Of a DNA stretch of 64,000 nt, positions 57,150 through 64,000 are shown one piece after another. Numbering within the stretch: the first letter of the stretch is position 1; every line of letters begins with the position of its first letter. Source of the DNA: Vandiemenella viatica (taxonomy: Eukaryota > Arthropoda > Insecta > Orthoptera > Morabidae); NCBI GenBank assembly GCA_031002005.1, contig JARYHS010008074.1:13338924-13402923 (forward strand), read 5' to 3'. The notes beneath the pieces were generated by a model. The model was not told the origin of the DNA, did not search any database, and was given only the letters and a program-made list of their open reading frames with translations. The translations under genes and the position numbers were made by a program.

Positions 57150-57368
57150 GGGCTGGAAGATCAGCTGCTCAGCGTCGTAGTGCGTTGTGAACGTGCAGAC
57201 CTGGAGGAGCAGCGTGAGAATCTGATCGAGGAGACCAGTGAAAACAAAAATCTGCTCAAGAATCTTGAAGATTCTTTGCTGAGAGAACTAACTACATCAA
57301 CCGGCAACATGCTTGACAATACGGAGCTAATACAGACATTAGAGGATACAAAAACCAAAGCTGCAGAG
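57150..57368 (+). CDS. Dnah10: Dynein heavy chain exon H: helical extension of AAA5 (last exon in window)
   Basis: A 219-nt, phase 0-0 exon lies between TTTAG and GTACAT. It encodes [11 protein letters not shown], an acidic-basic helix ([20 protein letters not shown]), then [20 protein letters not shown] and [19 protein letters not shown]. This is the highly conserved AAA5 extension that contacts the stalk base (strut/buttress). The next expected exon (K-A-x-E-I...Y-R-P-x-A-x-R-G) was not found in the remaining 6.6 kb, so the following intron is longer than that or continues beyond the window. Confidence 0.93.
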
Positions 57369-58404
57369 GTACATGACAATTTAGCTTCAGTGTTTTTTTG
57401 CATGATTATGGAGAGGGCAGATGGTGATTAAAAAATTGTGCGGGATTCCAGGAAAGGAGATGGTGCTGGTAAATTAGTAGGTGTAGTTACAGCTTAAGCT
57501 ATGAAATCAATATTCAGTGTATTTTCTTTAAGCGCTTTCATATTTAAATAATATGACTGAAATCTTTGGATGTGTTTGCTCTGATACCTTGTGAGTAAAG
57601 TCTCAAGGATGTGGAACAGAACATATGATTCTAACAATAACATTTACCAAACTTGATTACTGGTTAGTAATCAATCTAGAAAATAAACAGCTTTTCATTT
57701 CAGCTACAACCATACATTTACAAGAAATTTCCAAAGACTCTGATCGTATCTACATTTGAACACAATTTTTGTTGAATTGAACATCTCATTAGAGCATGAG
57801 GCTAACTTTGTAACTCATCTTCTTTTCTGTATAGCAAATACCATTCTTTTAATTCTCTCACATTACCAAATTCTTTCACAGATTAAAATTGGTTCTGAAG
57901 CAGATCTGTTTTAGATTTAAAACTGTCTACTTTAGAAGATAATATTTTATTTCGCAGAAGACTGTAGAGAAAGAAACTTTTCACAAATTTATTCTTAGCA
58001 ATTCGCAGTGACTTGTTATCTTTGAGGACATTTATTTGTATTACAGCACTGTGTTTAGACATTACATTATGTTTCTCTTGTAACAAGTTTATTGACATCT
58101 TAGTTGTGAATCTATGCATATAAGTTACTATTTCAAATAACTGAAAGATAAAAACCACTATCTATACTATTATAATCTATATTATAATAAATTTGTACAC
58201 AAGCTGTGTGCATCTGAACTGGTATCACATCAATTTTCAAATTTGTAGAGCTAATGGTACAGATCAAATCTGTATAACTCACTAATGACTTATATGTACT
58301 GAGAGATGGAACAAGTAATTGCAATCATTTCTAGACAAAAAATTACGGGCCATAAATCACACTGTGTTTGAGATGGGCACTCCTTTCACAAAAAAAAATA
58401 ACAA
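57369..58404. other. Intron sequence after exon H
   Basis: No gene, no further dynein exon and no repeat I can name. Confidence 0.45.
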
Positions 58405-58975
58405 AAGATCACAATATAGGTAACAATGAAAGGAAATAAATGCTGCGATGCAATATTTACAAGGAAAAGAAAGAGAAAAAAACATCCAACACTCACCAAA
58501 GTTGAATGGAGGATAGCAGAAGCAACGCAAAACAACACACACATCAAAAATAAAATAAAAATAAAAAATATTTCTGGTGAAAACCCTTTTTCAAGTTAGA
58601 GGTAGGAGGCTGGGCTTGCATTCAACGCAGCCACTCATAGAACGCAATAGACCATCGGAGGTGGTGGGGGGAGCAACAATAATATAACCGCAAGTATAAG
58701 AAAGATTAAAATGGTTGAAAAAATAATAATTATAAAAAATATAAATAAAAATATAATTGAATAATTTTGAAAAATATATGATTGTACTGGCCAGTGGTGG
58801 GTGTATAGTATGAGGATGGAAGATATTAATGGAAATTAAGGCCTGGGGGATGTCTAGTCTGCGGGATGTGTTGATATGCCAATTCCCACCTGGAGTACTT
58901 CCAGACACTACCTCTCAATCTGAACTCTGCAGGTGGGAATTGGCATATCAACACATCCTGCAGACTGGACAGTGA
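58405..58975 (-). mobile_element. Penelope-like terminus, second copy of the 48981 family, with hairpin end
   Basis: Starts ATAGGTAACAATGAAAGGAA, identical in opening to 48980. Then CATCCAACACTCACCAAAGT, minus-strand core AACTTGAAAAAGGGTTTTCA / CCAGAAATATT (58567-58597; decayed hammerhead-like with CC-A-GAAA), and the minus-strand C-terminal peptide around 58960-58820. 58857-58970 is a hairpin: GGGATGTGTTGATATGCCAA and TTGGCATATCAACACATCCT are reverse complements, joining two copies head to head. Confidence 0.75.
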
Positions 58976-58979
58976 ATGT

Positions 58980-61355
58980 ATTATTGCGTGTGGTTTAGTC
59001 ATGTTGCAGTTCAAACTGAAGGTATATTATGAAATTAATTGACATAATTTATGCTATGCATTCTATGGAATCCTGAAATACACAATGTTTTTCAGTAACC
59101 AAATTGTTGTTAATAATGCATTTAATGTGTTTAGGTGTATCTGCAGTGTTTGAGTTTCTAGTGGCAATATCAATATAGGTTGTAGTTTGATTGAAATTCA
59201 GCCTGGACCAGAGTGTTCTTGCAACAACATAAGGCATGAAGATGTCATTTACACCTGCAGAGAAATACTTCATTCACCAATATATTTTCCCTACAGTTGC
59301 ATAAGAGATAAAATCAGGGAAATAGGTGTTGCAATGAAGCTTATGTGTGTTCTTTCTTTCCTTGTACTGTTTTCAATTTAATAAACAGAGGAGAGGCTAA
59401 TTTTGATGTTAAACACACTATGTCACACAATTTTGTGAATCACTGAATATGGAATATTGTATTTAGTGAAAGATGAAAGATGCTTATATGAAATTAGTGG
59501 AAAATACACAGAATACACAAAATAATGTAACTAAATTTACAGATCTATTACAAAATATACATCTCTATACTATTATAAATCTATAAACAAACTGTGTTTT
59601 TCTGACAGTTTGAAATGACATTATGAAAAGCTACCACAGCAATTTGGATGGTGTTCTCAAATTTTTTGAGCCTATGGCCCAGATTAAAATCTGCAAAAAT
59701 AACTTATGAGTTATATGTAATAAAGAATAGAGCACAAAACTATAATCACTCTCAGATAAAAGAAGTATGTGTACAGATCACTCTGTTTTTCAGATGAGCA
59801 CTACTTTCAAGAAACACTGACAAAAGATTACACTACAATCATGCTTGGATTCTGTTTTATTTATTGACTTCATTATTCGGTTTTGTACACTAAAATGAAC
59901 ACAATACATGAATCAAACATACTAAGAATCTTAAATCAAATGGACACTTGGGAATTGTCATTTTCAATTCTCATCTTACCAATGCCAAAGAACCTTCTAC
60001 TTCTTAGCCGGTACTGTCACAGTTACTGATTGCTTTTTCACAGATATCAACACATTCGCTGCTGGTCACTTGAGGAGGTGTTGATAGTTAATGTCCTGCC
60101 TTAGAAATGGGTTTTTCCCATAAGCTGACTGACTTTTTATAACTAATATGATTAAAAAGTAGTAATAAAACATGTTTACATGTATCATACTTATTACTTT
60201 CTGATGGAATTTTTTGACTATGTGCCATCATGTGATGGGCACTAGAGTTAAAATTATTTCCTAAATGCCTCATTACATGCTTGAGTGTTAAGTACAAAAA
60301 TGAAGCAAAATAAATTACAAAATGCATTTTTTGTATGATACTTTATTATTAACAAATATTAACATATTAAATATTAAAAATTGGTTACTATCATATTAGC
60401 ACTGCAAACAGTAAGTTAAAACATTTTATTTGTGGTTCATCTTCGCACAATCCTATCATTAAACAGGAGAACCAACACAAACTTTGTAGATACAAATAAT
60501 ATCTTTACATTTTCTCTGGGAAGAGGAACTTTTACACTGCTTTCACAATATCTTTCCATCTTTCTTTTCTTTTATTGGTTTAAGCACATGTTTTGATTCA
60601 ACTGATTCACATACAGGAGCAAAAAGAACAGGTTGTGGTTTCAATAAAGACCTTATCACAGATAAACAAAAGTCATAAAATGACATGTTTTAGTGGAATA
60701 TTTGTTATATAGAAAGTTAGAGTGTAAAATTAACCCAATTAACATTGTCTGGTGAGCGGTCTGGTCTCTTTGCTCCATAGGCTAGGCATGTTTTTGAGGT
60801 ATGGAAGGTTCCCAATCTTGGCTGGAATTTTAATGGGTCTCAGAATTGACCTTTACCTCTGTCAAAGCTTTGTTTTGCTAATGTGAAGAGGGTAGGATAT
60901 TACATGATTCCAATTATATGTTAAACTGTAGATAGCCTTATCAGGTTAAGTTAGACTGCTAAGGGAGAGGTATGGTGTAACAAGTAAGAAACTCTGTCAC
61001 CTGGTCTTTAAGACCTCATGAAATTATATACTTCCTGGTGAGTTTTCTCACAGTCAAAATGCCTACCACAATAAGTGCTATTCATGACTTGCAATTCTAT
61101 CAGAAAGTTTATAGCACAGTTCATATACGTACAGATAAATCAATCTGTTCATATACAAGCCAGGCATTACCATGTAAGTTATTGATTAAGGAGAAACCAT
61201 GTGAAGAATATTAAATTGTGTGTGTAGGTTATTGACACAAATATACTATTGCAGGTAGTGGTATTTTCAAGGAGAGCTAGAAACAAATGATGCACTCAAA
61301 TGTGCATTGTGCACAATATAATTTCATAATGAAAGGTAGTGGTCAAAGTAAATAA

Positions 61356-61357
<2 letters not shown>
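58980..61357. other. Intron sequence, nothing recognised
   Basis: AT-rich; no exon, no repeat family recognised, apart from the A-tract that begins at 61358. Confidence 0.4.

Positions 61358-61392
<35 letters not shown>
61358..61392 (+). repeat. Uninterrupted run of 35 A
   Basis: Could be a retroposon tail, but no upstream 3' end of a LINE or SINE was recognised. Confidence 0.8.
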
Positions 61393-61394
<2 letters not shown>

Positions 61395-62640
61395 CAGGGC
61401 AACTCCTCTCCTTCTACCTACCCAATGAATATTCCTTTGTCAGATTATATGAAAACCACGAGCACAGATCTAAATCCCTTGTGATGAAGTCATGGGCTCA
61501 GTTGGTTCATCGTAATCCTGCACAGCTTCCAGCTTTTGCCCATGTCTGCTGGGAACTGACTCCTGACCTCCAACTTCTTCTCTCCTGCTACCATTCAGTT
61601 CTCTTTCACTACTATCCAGTTCATTCCTTTGTCTTGCACACTATTTTATTTTATTTTAATCCACCTATCCCACAGTCTTCTTGCATTCCAGCTTCAAACT
61701 ATGCGTTTTTTTTGCATCTTTTTTATCACCTACCCTTCTCATGCTTCTGTATGATTGGTTTTAAATCCTTCAATTCTATTGTGTACAAGTTTCTCCTTAA
61801 CTGCTTTCCTTCAGCGTATTTCTTTGAAACTGCCTAATTTATTATAATATCACTTTCTTTTATTAATAATTATTCTTTAATAATACCAATTCAACAGCCA
61901 CATTACAAATACTTCAACAACAGTAACACCTCAAATCATACAAACATCCAACAACATAGAACACAATGGAAAGAAATGGTATACCATGACATTCTCAAAC
62001 AAGCATACACACAGGGTAACAAATACATTTAAAAAACTAAGGATAAGCATTTCTCTCAAAACAGACAAATCAATACAAAACCAAATCAGAACTCAAGAAA
62101 GTATAGTAATCATTCAACTTTTGCCAAGCATTTGTTAGAAATAACCATTGTCCCCCTAACATAAATACAGACATGAAAATCCTAACAACAAACAACATGA
62201 AACACAATATTCCAACTCTTCAAGAAAATTATCAAATTCAAAAAACAATAGTCTCACGGAAACATGCACTTAATGACCATATAAACTTAACCAACCAAAC
62301 TTTATTCAAGTTAATAAACATCGAAACTGACACATAACAGCATCAAACACTCAAATTTCACCACAACAGTAATTTAACACCACATTGTGTTTCCCCATCC
62401 ACAGCACATACACATTTTTGCTAAAACAAAGCTAAACACACACACAAAATGTAAATACAAAATTCAAATTCTCCGCTCACGCCACTTCCAACAGAGCACT
62501 GCCGGAAAAACAGCTGAAACAACAGCAGCGTGCACACAAAAACTGAAGTTTGACAATGTCGTGCACCAAAACTGTGCTTCAAAGTGAATTCATAAGATCC
62601 CAATTTTGTACAAACTGTGTAAATATGTACAATAGTGTAA

Positions 62641-62738
62641 GAACGGAGACTTTCCTGGCATATACCTGAAATGAAGTCTTCATGGGTGTACCGCCGGATA
62701 GTCACTATCCGGTGGTACACTTATGAAGACTTCATTTC
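62641..62738. mobile_element. 98-bp hairpin insertion with 16-bp target-site duplication
   Basis: ATGTACAATAGTGTAA is identical at 62625-62640 and 62739-62754. The insert ends in a tight hairpin: GAAATGAAGTCTTCAT and ATGAAGACTTCATTTC, with GTGTACCGCCGGATAGT / ACTATCCGGTGGTACAC at the tip. No gene; a long TSD suggests an RNA-primed insertion. Confidence 0.85.
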
Positions 62739-62990
62739 ATGTACAATAGTGTAAACAGCATGCTGGCTGAGGTCACAGGCAACCAACAACCACACATTAA
62801 AACAGAAACATAAAATGTAAGTGATAATATGAATTATAACTTGTGTAAACAAGACATTCTGCTTGATAATTCAAAACTTAAATGTAAATATAAGTCATTT
62901 TTATGCTTACTATATATAAGAAAAATTTCATTATATGTTAAAAAAAAAACGTTATATTCAAATATCACATATTACGGAAAACATTGTACA

Positions 62991-63023
62991 CTGAAGATAC
63001 CTCTACGAGAGGTGAAATGCGTC
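62991..63023 (+). ncRNA. Hammerhead-ribozyme-like motif
   Basis: CTGAAGA (62991-62997) is a full match to CUGANGA. A 6-bp helix II ACCTCT/AGAGGT with an ACG loop follows after one U, then GAAA (63014-63017), then TGCGTC, giving A15.1-U16.1 and cleavage-site C. Helix I pairing is weak (only UUG/CAA with an internal loop), so the copy may be inactive. Located at the 3' end of the Penelope-like element at 61900. Confidence 0.55.
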
Positions 63024-63200
63024 CATCAAATAAAATAATATCAACAACAGTTGTATTGATGTAATTATTAATGAATAAGTATTAATTTAACAAACAACTG
63101 TGTAAGAAATGGCCTATACTAATCACATACTTTCTTTTATCATTTATGCTTCAGAACTATGTTCCAGTATGAGTACAATGTCCTGCAAATAATCCTTTTC

Positions 63201-63356
63201 CCGTCAAATGTAATCGTAGGCTTCCGCGGCCAGAGTCAGTTGATTCTTGGCTGTCCGGGTGGCGCTGCGTCATGTTTCTCAAAACCGATGTTTCGACCCT
63301 CATTCTGGGGTCTTCTTCCAGGGCATGATGCGGCGCCACCCGGACAGCCAAGAATC
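63201..63356. mobile_element. Palindromic insertion with hammerhead-like core
   Basis: TTGATTCTTGGCTGTCCGGG and CCCGGACAGCCAAGAATCAA, plus TGGCGC/GCGCCA, form the arms (63239-63266 and 63331-63358). The minus-strand loop holds CTGGAAGA (from 63321), a GACCC/GGGTC stem and GAAACATCG (from 63294). The head CGTAGGCTTCCGCGGCCAGA precedes it. Flanks AATCCTTTTCC (63191) and AATCCTTTTTCC (63357) may be a target-site duplication. Confidence 0.7.
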
Positions 63357-63360
63357 AATC

Positions 63361-64000
63361 CTTTTTCCACTTCTGTGGCAGCACCCTCCTTAAATTAGGC
63401 CTTTGGTACTCCAGGAGAATTCTTGTGGTCTTCTGCAATTGTCATTTATGTCCTTCCTGTCTCTTTCATATCCTTCTATTACTCTATCCATATCGTGGAA
63501 CTCAGAATTCAATTTCTCACCTCTACTTTCCTTCTTATCTGTAAACACTAATTCACTCTATTTCTGCTAAGAAGATACAAGATTTTACTACTTCTTTTCA
63601 TCCATTCCATTGTTTTTGCTCTTCTGACCCATAGTTTTTGCACACCACTGAACCATCTGCGAACAACCAACCTTTAATCTTTTTCTTTCTGATATGACTG
63701 TCCACGTTTTCTTTCGTTTTTATTTCTTCCATAGCAATTAAGAATGGAAGTGGCAAATAGCACTTCCCTGCCAAATCCAGCTATCTAATCTATTTTTTAA
63801 AAGATTTTTGTATTAAGCTCTCCTAGTAATAAATTATGTTAACTAGACTATCCAGATAAAATTCAGTTTTTGTTTGTATTTTTATTATCATTCTTACTAA
63901 CATCATTAAAAAAATAATAAGTAAAGATAGAGGAAGTATACCCATAACTCACTATAGATGATGGCAGGAGGGCCATGATGATTATTTTTTTTACTAATGA
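63361..64000. other. Right edge of window, no gene
   Basis: T-rich sequence. 63940-63985 (CCATAACTCACTATAGATGA, GGCAGGAGGGCC) resembles the tags at 11641-11690 and at Penelope ends. Confidence 0.4.

Larger units (their letters stand above)
8904..57368 (+). other. Dnah10: Axonemal dynein heavy chain gene (DNAH10-like), internal segment of eight exons
   Basis: Seen: eight exons (8904-9096, 21959-22111, 27652-27839, 28294-28515, 35601-35703, 48747-48927, 53185-53339, 57150-57368), each bounded by AG and GT, splice in consistent phase into 1414 nt, i.e. 471 codons plus one leading base, with no stop. Visible introns are about 12.9, 5.5, 0.45, 7.1, 13.0, 4.3 and 3.8 kb. Known: DNAH10 is a heavy chain of the double-headed inner-arm dynein f/I1 of motile cilia and sperm tails; it hydrolyses ATP and walks on the B-tubule of doublet microtubules. 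The segment covers the microtubule-binding domain (about residues 1-75), stalk coiled coil 2 (about 76-165) and AAA5 with its extension (about 170-471). Assignment to DNAH10 rather than other axonemal chains rests on remembered signatures such as [16 protein letters not shown]. No upstream exon was found in 1-8903 and no downstream one in 57369-64000, so the gene extends past both ends. Confidence 0.88.
61900..63030 (+). mobile_element. Penelope-like element 3' part (third lineage), interrupted by a small hairpin insertion
   Basis: In broken frames, 62080-62310 reads KYSNHSTFAKHLLEITIVPL, NTDMKILTTNN, NIPTLQENYQIQK and ALNDHINLTNQTLFKLI. This follows the Penelope C-terminal order S-x-F-A-x-H-L-L...D-x-x-I-L-x-x...L-E-x-x-x-I-x-K...L-N-D-x-x-x-x-x-x-x-x-L-F. 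The 3' end carries the hammerhead-like motif at 62991-63023. Frames are decayed. Confidence 0.6.

Noticed and set aside
57161..57403. 80-codon serine-rich minus-strand frame
   Set aside because: Antisense shadow of exon H.
61481..61837. 118-codon open frame after the A-tract
   Set aside because: Composition is low-complexity (F, L, H, Y, S rich) from pyrimidine-rich DNA; no motif.

Overview
This is a stretch of a repeat-rich animal genome, most likely a large-genome insect. I suspect an orthopteran-like species, because of the tRNA-derived SINE family, the dense Penelope-like elements and the kilobase introns, but the species cannot be read from the sequence. There is no bacterial gene organisation, no CRISPR array and no complete cellular gene.

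The only host gene I can support is on the + strand. Eight exons between 8904 and 57368 join in perfect reading phase into 471 contiguous residues of an axonemal dynein heavy chain, best matched to DNAH10 (Drosophila Dhc98D type), one of the two heavy chains of inner-arm dynein f/I1. The visible part runs from the microtubule-binding domain at the tip of the stalk, down stalk coiled coil 2, through AAA5 and into its helical extension. The 5' part of the gene (tail, AAA1-4, coiled coil 1) and the 3' part (AAA6, C-terminus) lie outside the window. The exons total 1.4 kb in 48.5 kb; visible introns range from 0.45 to 13 kb.

Everything else I can identify is mobile or repetitive DNA. From left to right: a minus-strand CR1/Jockey-like LINE (1-4260) split by a 2.25-kb element with ~550-bp inverted termini that carries the remnant of a PIN/FEN-like nuclease gene (970-3224); a palindromic Penelope-terminus insertion (4671-5009); a SINE (7903-8121); a Helitron helicase fragment (10624-11110); a LINE 3' half (12950-14373); a Penelope GIY-YIG fragment with a repeated tail (14740-15950); an antisense SINE; a mariner copy (17333-18600); another SINE; a ~168-bp satellite array (23395-24655) abutting half a Tc1 element (24660-25383); a Penelope-like element with a near-intact hammerhead ribozyme core (25810-27140); LINE scraps; two hAT-type MITEs (34353-34622, 44091-44288); two target-site-flanked palindromes (34881-35086, 43712-43891); Penelope fragments (29560-30310, 37660-38300, 48981-50536, 54655-54830, 58405-58975, 61900-63030); a second copy of the satellite in opposite orientation (38480-39915); and a piggyBac derivative (40234-42066) whose empty target site is preserved in an adjacent duplicate.

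The most unusual signal is a recurring hammerhead-ribozyme-like core found about ten times. Two copies are close to canonical and sit at Penelope 3' ends; the others lie inside or beside back-to-back palindromes, several of which are flanked by 10-17 bp target-site duplications. Hammerhead motifs in Penelope-like elements are already known. The set of small, TSD-flanked, inverted-dimer insertions inside one host gene is the part that deserves follow-up.
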